Of a stretch of 64,000 nucleotides of DNA, positions 12,801 to 23,206 are shown piece by piece. The stretch is from Monosporascus cannonballus (taxonomy: Eukaryota; Ascomycota; Sordariomycetes; Xylariales): positions 124,001-188,000 of the forward strand of contig QJNS01000110.1 in assembly GCA_004154925.1 (NCBI GenBank), written 5' to 3'. Each line of letters starts with the position of its first letter. Position 1 is the stretch's first letter. The notes under the pieces are model-generated. The model saw only the letters and a program-made list of their open reading frames with translations, made no database searches and was not told where the DNA came from. The position numbers and the translations under genes were made by a program.

Positions 12801-13149
12801 TCGATTAAATATTAAGATTTTTCTTTCGTTTATTAATAGGGAATAAAATAAATTTTATTTGGCCAGATTTATTATGAATTAAAATTCCGTATTAACGTAT
12901 CCATAGTAGTCTTAAGATTATATCGTAATTCTTAAATAAATCGATATGAAAATCGATTATTTGATATCTTTTTTTAACAAAAATCTTAAAATAATTAATT
13001 TCGCGTATACTCTTTCCGTTATCGTAAAGGAACTCTTGATTTTCGATATTCGTCGTCATATAAGGTTTTAACTTATATTTCCATAATAATTTAAATTTAT
13101 TAACCATATTTGGTGTAATATAATTTCCGCTTACAGCTTTGTAATCCAT
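9830..13149 (-). pseudogene. pol of element B
   Basis: The protease spans 12892-13149 (S-G-N-Y-I-T near its start, Y-D-I-I-L-R-L-L-W at its end) and is open throughout. In the RT the catalytic box at 12032-12043 reads Y-F-D-N where relatives D and E have Y-F-D-D, a GAC/GAT-to-AAC change. The integrase core includes Y-D-F-I-I-K-F-P-I-S near 10825. The chromodomain is at about 9830-9960, ending F-E-N-T-W-E-P-T-K-N. Stops are frequent outside the protease. Confidence 0.85.
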
Positions 13150-14049
13150 TATTATAATATATTAATACGGTTTAATTTGTATATTTAAAGTAATACAGTT
13201 ATTAATGTTTTTTATTGTTATATTTAAAACCTTTTTTGTAAATTTCCATTAATTCCTTTTGGTTTCGATATTTTGCGGCTTTTTATAGGTAACCTTTTTT
13301 TTAATTTCTATTTGAATTTATTAAGTTTTATTTGAGTTTTTTCGCTTAACGCATTAACCTATTATATTTATTATCATTGCCGGCGTATTATCTTTTCGAA
13401 TTATATTAGTTATTATTAGTTTTGTTACAATTTCTTTCCTTATTAAGTAAAATGTTTTTTTATATTTACGATTATATTTTATTATGCGTTATCTTAATTA
13501 TCGGTTTAGAAATTATCTGTAAACTAACGTATTTTTTCCTTAATAGCTATTTTTTCTGAAAATCTATAATGAATATTAATTGAAAATAAAGGTCCGTAAT
13601 AATATTTTGATAATATTTTTTTACCGTACGCTAGATTAATTTTTTTCTATTTGGTAATTATATTGTCCATAATAACAAAAAGGGTTTTCCTGCGGGCATT
13701 ATTTTTTTTTCGGGCCAATATTTTGTTTCGGCTAGTTGCTGGATATTTTCTAGGGCTATGGTTCGACGCTGTCGATATTAATATTTATTGTGTTTATGAT
13801 TTGCTGTACGGCTTGGAAAATCGAATTTTTTATAATATATCCGCGTAATTCGTTTATGGATATATTGCTTTCATTTTTCATAATCTGGATATTTTTGTCG
13901 TCGATAATGTATAATATGTATTTTACCATATCGATTAGATATTCCGGGATAAACCTTTTTTATTTAATTCTGGTATTTAGGAATTATCCTTATAATGTTT
14001 TTTGTTATGTGCGTAATATTTATTAAATCAACTTTTTGGTTTTTTATAT

Positions 14050-14780
14050 TTTACGTCGAATATCTTATTATAATAATTCTTATTAAACCTTTTACCATAA
14101 ACCTAATAGGTATTTGGCTTGGATTATATTAATAATTTTACTATCGTTTCCTTAATTATTTCTGGATTATTTTTTCGGTATAAGTATTTAGTTATCTTAT
14201 CGTAATTTCTTAAGCTTTTTGTATTTGTAAATTTTATGTTCTATTTTTTCATAATCAAAATATTTAATCTGGTTTTAATTTTGTTTATAGGTAACGTTAA
14301 GTTTTATGGGTTCTGGCGCCGTTCCGTAAAAAATAAGGGGCGCGTTTCGTTTTTTTCCCTGGTTGGACTTGTTGTACCTCGATTATAAGGCGTATTATTT
14401 TTTTGTCGTTTCTTAATCTATAGATCATTGATCTTAATTGCTTTTGTAATATACCGGTTTAAGGTAAATAATTATTTAATCCGAATAATTTTATGTTTTA
14501 TATTATTTTTTAATTTTTTATAAAATTTGTCGATAAGGGTATAGGCCTTATTACTTTCTTATTTTGCTTTAGCCGTACCGTTTTTAAAAATCATAACGGA
14601 TTTAGACGTAAATTTTTTTGTTAGATTTATAAAAGTTATTAAAGCGTAAATCGTTTTTTATTCGGGTTACTGAAATTATTACGTACTTTATTTTCCAAAT
14701 TGGTATAAAGTAAAAAACCTTTCTTAATAAAATCTTTTTTATTCGATCTTCTTATTTTCAGGCACATTTTTATAATAAAT
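14050..14780 (-). pseudogene. gag of element B, heavily degraded
   Basis: Placed by position and nucleotide similarity to gag of C (16585-17180), since both lie at the same distance inside the 5' LTR. The block opposite 14290-14400 matches the stretch of C holding the end of the gag core and the knuckle. Frames are too broken to read as protein. Confidence 0.5.
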
Positions 14781-15115
14781 TTAAATTAATTAACCATATT
14801 TCCCGTTAAGCATTTTATTTTCATTAGGACTTTATCCGTTAAATTATTAAGGTTTAGGAAACGAAAGTAAATTTGCGTTTAAATTAAAAAGGTTTAAAGA
14901 TTACCTTTCCCGTTATAAGGTTCCGGCTTTTTGAGCTTTATATGAGCAAAAAGATTTAGGCAAATAACGTAATCTTAATTTATCGAATTTTTTTTAAATT
15001 TCCGAATTCGAACTTAAAGTTATTAAATAAGGGTTTTTTAAACGGTAATCGATATTTTAATAATATTAAATATTATTTAAAGTTTAACGGTATTATTAAA
15101 TAAAAATTTATAATG

Positions 15116-15510
15116 TATACAGATCTTAAAATTTAATTAATTATTAAACCTTAGTTATACGGGTTTATATTAATAAAAATATCGTAAAAGTCTAAATAAT
15201 AAATAAAATAATATATTACGTTTCTTAATACTAAAAATGTTTTAATTAATAATTATTATTGCAAACTGATATTATTTAAACTATAAAAATAATAAGCGTA
15301 TATATCCTAATTTTAGTTTAAGGTGTTTAAACGGCTTAAATCTTTAAGCCCGTTAAGCCCTTTGAGCTCTTTTGCCGGCTTAAGGGGCTTAAGGTATTTG
15401 GCGCCTTAAGACCTTTAAGCCGGTTACGTGACTTCTTGGCGGTGGTTGGGGCTTGTTTTTTTCGTGGGCCCGACCGTCCGCAAGGAAGCTAAGCCCGTTA
15501 GGTCATAACA
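15116..15510 (-). repeat. 5' LTR of element B
   Basis: 395 bp. The right end (the outer end) is GC-rich and unmutated: ggcggtggttggggcttg and the terminal ggtcataaca. The left, inner part is strongly AT-shifted. Confidence 0.93.
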
Positions 15511-15515
15511 CTCGT

Positions 15516-15846
15516 GGATAAGCTTAGGAATACTTATAATTTCCCGTATTATATATTCGTTAATAACTTTTTTTTGTTATAGTTATTTTTGTAATTAGGC
15601 GAAAAAGGTTTAGCAATAACAGATATATCCCGAAAAAGATCCGAAATAACAAAGCAGTTAGTTAATTTAAAAAAGTTAAAAGTATTGTTTTGCTTATTAG
15701 TTAAACTGTAAAATTTTTAACATTTAATGATAAGGTAAATTGAATCGCTTTGGCTCATATTTTTATCGTTTTATTTTTTAATATTAGGTGGATAATAATA
15801 AAAAAAATCCCGTTAGTTCGAAAAAAGCCTAAAGCAAGGAGCAAAT
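15516..15846 (+). pseudogene. piggyBac-like transposase, second catalytic region
   Basis: The same frame as 8515-8780 continues: Y-Y-I-F-V-N-N-F-F-L-L, then G-E-K-G-L-A-I-T-D-I-S-R-K and L-V-N-L-K-K-L-K. This matches the family's 'Y-x-V-F-x-D-N-x-F-T-S' and 'R-G-x-x-A-T-G-T-x-R-x-N' regions. The second catalytic Asp is Asn (AAT at 15562-15564, a G-to-A change). The bases 15511-15515 just before are the right target duplication of B; 15842-15846 (CAAAT) are the left one of C. Confidence 0.78.
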
Positions 15847-16239
15847 TGTTATGACCTAACGATCTTGGCTTCCCCAAACGGTCGGAGAGCTTGGGCACCC
15901 AAGCCCGACCATGTTAAGAAGATCACGTGATTAGCTCAAAGGGCTCAAAGGCTTGGCACTTTTGAGCCAGTTGAGCCGGTAAGTAGCTTAAAGGGCTTAA
16001 GGGGCTTAAGGGTTTAAGCCGGTTAAATGGTTTAAGCCAAAAATAAGATATATACGTTTATTATTTCCATGGTTTAAATAGCTGTAGTTTATAATATAAT
16101 ATCGTTACCTAAAGCATTTTTGGCATTACGAAATATAATACGTTATTATATTTATTACTTAGATTTTTACGATATTCCTATTAATATAAACCCGTCGACT
16201 TAAGGTTTAATAATTAATTAAATTATATAATTCGTTATA
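15847..16239 (+). repeat. 5' LTR of element C
   Basis: 393 bp, starting TGTTATGACCTAACGATCTT. It contains iterated 'ggcttaag' motifs and a TATA-like aagatatata near 16046, the probable U3 promoter. The inner half is more AT-converted than the outer half. Confidence 0.93.
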
Positions 16240-16584
16240 CGTTGCAAATGTTTATTTAATAATACCGTTAAACTTTAAATAATATTTAACATTGTTAAAA
16301 TATCGAACAGCGCTTAAAAAACCCTTATTTAGCAATTTTAGGCTCGAATTTAAAAGCTGGAAAAAAAGGTTTAATAACTTAGGGCTACGTTATCTGCTTA
16401 AACCTTTTTCGCCCGTATAAAGCTCAAAAAATCAGAACTTTACGATAAAAAAGGCAAACTTTAGATCTTTTTAACTTAGATATAAGTTTATTTTCATTTT
16501 TTGGTTTTTAGTAACCTAGCGGATATAATTTTAATAATAAAAATATACCTAACAGAAAATACGGTTAATTAATTTAAACTTATT

Positions 16585-17180
16585 ATGAAAAACTTTTTGA
16601 AAATGGGAAAACCGGATAAAGAAAATTTTATTAATAAGATTTTTTTACTTTATATAAATTTCGAAAATAAAATTCGCGATAATTTCGGTAATCCGGATAA
16701 AAAACAATTAGCGGCCCAGTAATTTTTGCAATTTCGCCAAAAAGAATTTGCATCCAAATACGCCGTAACTTTTAAACATTTTACGGCTAAGGCAAAATAG
16801 AAAAATAATAAAGTTAATACCTTTATTAATATATTTTATAAAGGATTAAAGGATAATATAAAAAATAAGATTATTCGGATTAAACGATTAATTACCTTGG
16901 ACCGGTATATTATAAAAGTAATTAAGATTAATAATCGACAGTTTGAAAAATGATAGAAAAAAAAGGGATAATATGCCTTACGTTCGGAATATAACAAATT
17001 TAACTAAGGGAAAAAACGAAACGCACCTTTTACTTTTTACGGAACGGCGTTAGGACTTATGGAATTTAGCGTTATTTACCGACAAAATTAAAGCCAGATT
17101 AAATGCTTTAATTATAACAAAATAGAATATAAGGTCTATAAATATAAAAAACCCAAAAGGCCACGATAAAATAACTGGAT
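16585..17180 (+). pseudogene. gag of element C
   Basis: The frame from ATG at 16585 reads M-K-N-F-L-K-M-G-K, then I-N-K-I-F-L-L-Y-I-N-F-E-N-K-I-R, G-N-P-D-K-K and T-F-I-N-I-F-Y-K-G-L-K-D-N-I-K, a Ty3-like capsid core. In a second frame a zinc knuckle at 17104-17145 reads C-F-N-Y-N-K-I-E-Y-K-V-Y-K-Y: the first Cys is kept, and the other three ligands are Tyr. The frame change shows at least one indel. Confidence 0.85.
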
Positions 17181-18225
17181 CCCTATACCGGAAGGATAAT
17201 TTAAAAATAATTAGGGAAATAATAATAAAGTTATTAATATATTTTAAGCCAAATACATGTTAGGTTTATAACAAAAGATTTAATAAAAATTATTACGATC
17301 AAAAATTTGATAAAAAATACGAAAAATTAAAAAGCTAATTTAATAAATATTACGAACATAACGAAAAGCATTATAAGGATAATTACGTAAGTATTAAAAC
17401 TGGACGCAAAAAGTTTGTCCTGGAATTCTTAATCGATACGGCAAAATACATGATATATTATTAATAACGAAAATATCCCAATTACGAAAAATAAAAAAAA
17501 CATATCCATAAACGAATTATTTATATATATTATAAGGGATTCGATTTTCCTAATTCTACCGGAAATAATAAGGACGATAAATAATGGTATCGATAATTTC
17601 GAACCATAGCCCCAGAAGATATTTAGCAGTTAGCCGAAATAAAAAGCTGGCTCGAAAAAAAGTAATATTTATAAGAAAACCTTTTTTATTATTATAGATA
17701 ATATAATTACCAAACGGAAAAAGAATTAATCTAGCATACGGTAAAAAAGCATTATTAAAAAGTTATTACGGATTTCCATTTTTAATTAGCATTTATTGCG
17801 GATCCCTAGAAAAAAAAAGTTATTAAAGAAAAAATATGTTAGTTTATAAGAAATTTTTAAAATGATAATTAGGATAACGTATAATAAGAAATAGTTATAA
17901 ATATGAGAAAATAGTTTATTCGATAAAAAGGAAAATTATAAAAGAATTAGGAGTAATTAATACGATTCGAAGGAATAATACGCCGGTAATAACGATAAAT
18001 ATAGTAACTTAACGCGTTAAATAAAAAAGCATAAGCAAGGTTTAACAAATTCGATCAAAAATTAAAAAAAAAGGTTATCTGTAAAAAAGCTGTAGGATAA
18101 CAAAATCCAGAGAAATTAAAGAGAATTTCCGAAAAAAGCTTTAAACGTAATAATAGGAACTGTTAACGACCTTATTATTTTGGACATACGAATTGGAACG
18201 TATTAATATACCGTAATAATGGATT

Positions 18226-21200
18226 ACGGAACTCTGGGCAGGAATTATATTATACTAAATATAATTACTAAATTTAAATTACTATGAAAATATAAGTTGG
18301 AACTTTATATAATAACGAATGCCGAAGGTTAAGAATTCGCTTATAATAACGGAAAAGTTATACGCAAAATTAATTATTTCGAAATTTTTATTAAAAAACA
18401 ATATTAAACAATTAATTTTGGTCCCGTTTTATTTGGGAATTACGATATGATCTTAGGATTATTATGGATATACCAATACGGAGTTTTGATTAACAGAAAA
18501 ATTAGTTAAGTAAAATTCGTTTTATTCCTTGTTAATAAACGAAAAGAAAAAGAAATTAAGATTTTAATATTCGATTGATAATGGCGATAAATATAAATAT
18601 AAAAATACGATAAATACCTTATCACCTAAAGAAATAAGATATAAAAGAAATTAGGTATTAAAGAAAAATATAACGTATCGTTATTATTATTAAAGCGAAA
18701 TTAAAGCAACTAAATAACGATTTAAAATAAAAAAAATAATAATCCTAGAAATTAAAAAATCCAATTAATATATTATTATAATATTACAGATATAAATAAC
18801 TTTTTAAAAAAAACTTAATGTGAAATTATTAAAATATAACGAATAAAATTATGAAATAATTCTTAAAAAAGGATTTTCGACGAAGTTTTACCTTATTTAT
18901 AACTTTAACGGAAACGAATTACGTATTTTTAAAGAATATTTACAAAATCGGCTATGGAAAAAATGGATTCGATTTTCGAAATTACTAACAAAATATCCAA
19001 TATTTTTCGTACTAAAAAATGGGAAATTACGATTTGTACTTAATTATCGACAACTGAACAATATTATAATTAAAAATTAAATATTATTATTTCTAATTAC
19101 GAAAATAAAAAACCGATTTTACGGAATTAAATGACTTACAGCACTTAATCTTAAAAATGGATATAATTTTATTAAGATTAAAAAAGAAATACGAATAAAA
19201 AATAATTTTCAGAACGAAATACGGATTATTTCAGTATTTGGTTATATTAATGGGATTTACGAACGTATTAATAACTATTTAATAAATGGTTAACTACGTA
19301 TTATAAGAATATTTCGATGTTTTCGTTATATATTATCTTAACGATATTTTCATTTTTTCGGAAATATAGAAATATACGCAAAATATATTTATAAAACTTT
19401 TTAAGCTTTATAAAACGTAAGGTTATTTGTTAATGCAGAAAAAAATTAATTCCATATATAGAAAATGGAATATCTGGGATATATTCTTACCTTAAAACAT
19501 ATTAAAATAAACCCTAAGAAAATCGTTATAATTATAAAATGGCAAACGTTAATAACGGTTAAGGAAATATAAATATTCCTTAGATTCGCTAATTATTATA
19601 GGAAATTTATTCGAAACTTTAACAGGATAATTATATCCCTAACGAATTTTATGAAAAGAAAAGGAATTTAAATGAATGCCAGATACGGAAAAAGTATTTA
19701 GGGATATTAAGGATGCAATTATTCACCAATTAATACTAATTATATACAATTTAACTTATTCCGTTAAACTAAAAACCGATATTTCGGATTACGCGTTAAG
19801 CGTAATAATTGGATAATGAAATAATTAAGGCAAATTACACTCTATTATATTTTTTTCGTATATTTTTAAAGGAGCCGAATTTAATTACGGCATTCCAGAT
19901 AAGGAATTTATAGTTATTATTATATCATTTCGAAAGTTTAGGCATTTTTAAAAGGAAATTTATAAAATAATAATTAAAATATACGGAAAAATTGGCGAAC
20001 TTCGACTTCGTTATTATCTATAAGAAAAGTTTAAAGAATAATAAAACAAATATTTTAAATAAGCAACCAAATTTCGAAAAGAAATTAATTAAAATTAGTT
20101 ATATAATTTTTAATATTATTATAAAAAGATATTTACGCTTATAATAAATTGCGACGATTTGGGCAATACTTTTAAATATATATTAAAGGATTTAATAATA
20201 TAACGATAATTTTCCAGAAAACCAAAAAATAAATAAAATGCAAATTTTAAAAAATATTAAAAAGATTTAATATGCGAAATATACAAATATCAGTTATATG
20301 GATATTTAGGGATTTATAAACTTTTAAAGTGATTTCGACGTATATATTTTTTTCCTAAAATAAAATTAATAATATAAAAAGTTATACGGCAATATAATGT
20401 TTACGCTAAAGCAAAGATTTAATAACATAAACCATACGAAAAATTATAGCTATTATTAATTATAAAATAATTATAATATTTAGTTATATTCGACTTTTTT
20501 ATTAAGTTTTTTATATTAAAGGACCTAGTTTAAAAATATATTATAATAGTATTTTCGTAATCGTTAACCGATTTACGAAATTATTTTATTTTTTACCATA
20601 TAATAAGGACATAAACGCCGAACAACTGATATATATTTTTTTAAACATATTTTTAATATATACGGATAATTAATAGAAATTATATTAAACAAAAAATTAA
20701 TTTTCTTATTTAAGTTTTAATAAGGTTTTATAATATAAATCGGCCGAAATTATAAATTATCTAATATATTTAAATTATAAGTAAATAAATAAATACATTA
20801 AATAAATTAAATTTTAAAACTTTATTTACGATATTATATTAATTACGAATAAAATAATTAGGTTAAGAAATTATTAATTGTATAATTAATTTATAATATT
20901 AATTATTACGAAAGTGTAAAGATAATATTAACGAATGTAAATTTTAATTTTATTTCAAAAACTTACAAAAAAGTACGTAACGATAGTTTAATTAATATTA
21001 AAATAATTCTTAAGTTAAAATAGTTACTATAACTATATTAGGAAATAAAAATAAAATTAAAATTTATACGAAATCAAATAAATAAGTATTATAATTAAAA
21101 AGAATTAAAAAAAATTAATTTTCGAAAAAGGGGAAATAATTTTTTTGCTATAAAAAATATTTAGATAAAATAACCCAGTAAACAATTCGATTTTAAATAT

Positions 21201-21500
21201 ATTGGTCTATATAAAATTATTAAGAAAATCTTAGAAAATAATTATTAATTGGAATTCTTACCAAATGTTAAATTTTATTTAATTTTTTATATTTTTTTAT
21301 TCGAATTAATAATAAATATAATCAAAATATATATGGTACAAAATAACGTAAAAATAGAAAATGAATAAATATACGAAATAAAAAAATATTCGATATGCGA
21401 AAACAAAACGGATTTACCCAGTACCTAATTAAGTGGAAAAAATACCCGAATTCCGAAAATATCTGGGAACCCGCCAAAAATCTTATTAGCGCTTAACGCC
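18226..21500 (+). pseudogene. pol of element C
   Basis: The protease at about 18226-18490 resembles that of B (K-F-K-L-L-W-K-Y-K-L-E-P-Y). The RT runs about 18840-19560: F-V-L-K-N-G-K-L-R-F-V-L-N-Y-R-Q-L-N-N, and a catalytic box at 19333-19344 reading Y-L-N-D, so the first Asp is lost. The RNase H region holds a D-I-S-D-Y-A-L-S motif near 19780. The integrase core near 20490-20600 includes S-I-F-V-I-V-N-R-F-T-K in altered form. The chromodomain at about 21373-21500 reads K-I-F-D-M-R-K ... Y-L-I-K-W-K-K-Y-P-N-S-E-N-I-W-E-P and keeps its aromatic residues. Confidence 0.9.
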
Positions 21501-22056
21501 TATTAAAGAATTTTTATTAATAACGACGGACGCGTTTTAATTAAGGGTGGACCAATTAATAGCTGGGATATCGGGCTAATCGGTTACGGCCTGCGTTAAC
21601 GTGGCAGCTATAACGGCGGCCTTTAACTGTTCTTATTTTTTTTCGAAACGCTCAAATTTTTCCATCGCTTTCGCACCTTAAATATTGCTGCCAAATATTT
21701 TAATTTTACGACCACGAAGCAATTTCCGTTATTTTTATAGGCGATTTAGTTTATTTGCAGTATTACGAAGGACCTTACGAACCTGTTTTTTTTTACGTTT
21801 TAAACGGTTTTCCTTATTAAAAAGCTTTTTGTATTTAAATTCCGAAAAGCCAAATAAATCGCAAAAGTTACCGTATTACGTACAACGGGCGTATTTCCCA
21901 AAACTATGGTGTATCTTATAGAGTATGTCGACGGAACGATAACGAAAATAAAAGTTTTTTTTAAGGTATAATAAAATTAAGCAATATAATACGTTTTGTA
22001 AGGATGAAAACGTTAATACGTTTACGGGAACGGAATTTTTTAATGCGACTTGATAT
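21486..22056 (-). pseudogene. Antisense ORF of element C
   Basis: Minus-strand frame beginning near 22056 (S-S-R-I-K-K-F-R-S-R-K-R-I-N-V-F; the initiator is now ATA) and ending with L-I-G-V-K-R then TAA at 21486. The middle part is very basic (K-E-N-R-L-K-R-K-K-K-Q-V-R-K). Then comes M-E-K-F-E-R-F-E-K-K-x-E-Q-L-K-A-A-V-I-A-A-T and the tail x-P-D-I-P-A-I-N-W. It overlaps the last codons of the sense chromodomain frame, so the two genes converge and overlap. Same plan as A, B and E. No known function. Confidence 0.68.
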
Positions 22057-22143
22057 AATAAGTATAAAAAAAAGTTACTTATTAAAGTTGATAAACAAAC
22101 AGAATAATTTTTAAGGATAAAGATTTTGGAAAGGGAAAGATCG

Positions 22144-22484
22144 TATTATGATCTAACGATCTTGGCTTTCCCAAACGGTCGGAGAACTTGGCCACCCAAG
22201 CCCGACTATGCCAAGAAAATCACGTAATTGGCTTAAAGAGCTTAAAGGGCTTAAGGGTTTAAGCCGGTTAAGTAGTTTAAACCAGAAATAAGATATATAT
22301 GCTTATTATTTCCATAGTTTAGATAACTTTAGCTTGCAATATAACATTGTTACCCAAGGTACCCTTGGCATTACGAGACGTGATACGTTACTATATCCAT
22401 TGTTTAGATTCTTACGATACTCCTGCCAACATAAACCCGTCGACTTAAGGTTTAATAGTTGGTTAAACCGCATAGCTCGTCACA
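22144..22484 (+). repeat. 3' LTR of element C
   Basis: 341 bp. It keeps an intact 3' half (catatt..cgatactcctgccaacataa) that is AT-converted in the 5' copy. Preceded by the polypurine tract ggaaagggaaagatcg. Confidence 0.93.
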
Positions 22485-22489
22485 CAAAT

Positions 22490-22760
22490 ATAAAACCGTT
22501 ACCTGTAATTTTTTTAAAAAATAAAGCTGGAAAAACGGTTATAATATTTCAAATTGCTTATAAATATAACTTTAATATAAATGGCGTTAATTTCGGTAAT
22601 TAACGAAGGTTTAGCTTTAAACAAGATTACAAATTTCGATATAACGTAACGTAAGCCTTTATGTATAACTTTTTTATTTTATATTATCGTTAACAACTGC
22701 TTTTTGATGCAAAAATAAGGCAAACCTTTATGGAAATTATATTGCAATTCGACTTTTTTC
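22490..22760 (+). pseudogene. piggyBac-like transposase, third catalytic region and C-terminus
   Basis: The frame reads K-P-L-P-V-I, then Y-K-Y-N-F-N-I-N-G-V-N-F-G-N, matching the family's 'P-L-P-I-P ... D-Y-N-x-x-M-x-G-V-D-x-A-D-Q'. The third catalytic Asp is Asn (AAT at 22589-22591). F-M-Y-N-F-F-I-L-Y-Y-R follows, resembling the N-A-Y-x-L-Y helix. About 440 bp of non-coding sequence separate it from the right terminal repeat. Confidence 0.78.
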
Positions 22761-23164
22761 CGCAAAATATTAATTAATAAAGGCATTCGACATTTCGGGT
22801 CATTTTTTAACGGGCGTTAAAAAGCTTCGGAAAGCTCCTTTCGTGCTGGTAATATGGAAATCCCTATTAATCAATACCGGAAAGTCTCAGGGAAATCCTT
22901 TTTAAGGTGTTGGGTTTGTTTGGGATATTTTTATCGCGGTATGCGGTAAATAAGGTTTCAAATTGCAGGTAATGGTGTTGCGAATCTGTAGTTAGCCCGA
23001 TATATAACGTCCCGTTATTTGGAATACGGTATTGTAATTTGTAATAATGACCGGTGTTGGTACTTATATCATAATGCAGAATAAGTGTGGCTAAAGGTAG
23101 CTTTTCCTTCGGAAGATGATTGGGTTAGCTGGGCGAATAAAAAAATGTCGCCGAGAAGCTAGCG

Positions 23165-23204
23165 AAAAATTGTTGCGACTAGCGCCCTGTGTCCTTCAAG
23201 GGGA
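23165..23204 (-). repeat. Right terminal inverted repeat of the piggyBac-like element
   Basis: Reverse complement of 437-476 with two mismatches. It marks the sharp boundary between RIP-affected sequence on the left and GC-normal sequence on the right. Confidence 0.85.
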
Positions 23205-23206
23205 TA

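Larger units (their letters stand above)
8781..15510 (-). mobile_element. Element B: complete Ty3/Gypsy chromovirus, minus strand
   Basis: The LTRs at 8781-9178 (3' copy) and 15116-15510 (5' copy) are in reverse orientation and flank a minus-strand gag-pol. The target duplication is CTCGT at 8776-8780 and 15511-15515, exact on both sides. The LTR starts TGTTATGACCTAACGGGCTT on the minus strand and ends in TCACA, as in C and F. Inserted in the piggyBac-like transposase, independently of A and C. Confidence 0.95.
15847..22484 (+). mobile_element. Element C: complete Ty3/Gypsy chromovirus
   Basis: The LTRs at 15847-16239 and 22144-22484 have an exact target duplication CAAAT (15842-15846 and 22485-22489). 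Internal order: gag, protease, RT, RNase H, integrase, chromodomain, then an antisense frame. The 3' LTR is 52 bp shorter than the 5' LTR because of a deletion in a purine-rich repeat ('gcttaaagggcttaagg') near its middle. It is inserted in the piggyBac-like transposase. Confidence 0.95.
437..23204 (+). mobile_element. piggyBac-like DNA transposon, split by three LTR elements
   Basis: The ends are 40-bp inverted repeats (437-476 and 23165-23204) matching at 38 of 40 positions, starting TCCCCTTGAAGG. Removing elements A, B and C with one copy of each target duplication leaves about 2.1 kb (437-1231, 8515-8780, 15516-15846, 22490-23204). Translation across the joins gives one plus-strand frame with the piggyBac transposase pattern: an RNR...FRIWD block, a D-K-Y-I-V-K-Y-N-G-R block, an FVNNFF block and an INGVNFGN block. 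The expected piggyBac target is TTAA; here the bases outside the repeats are TTA and TAT, so the target site is changed or is only TA. The copy is dead. It is older than A, B and C because they interrupt it. Confidence 0.82.

Noticed and set aside
13790..14026. Open frame opposite gag of B, with similar ones at 29118-29303 (D) and 34116-34301 (E)
   Set aside because: They lie antisense to the gag-protease junction and are similar only because the sense sequence is conserved. They lack a start shared by all copies and stay open because the AT-shift removes stops in that frame.
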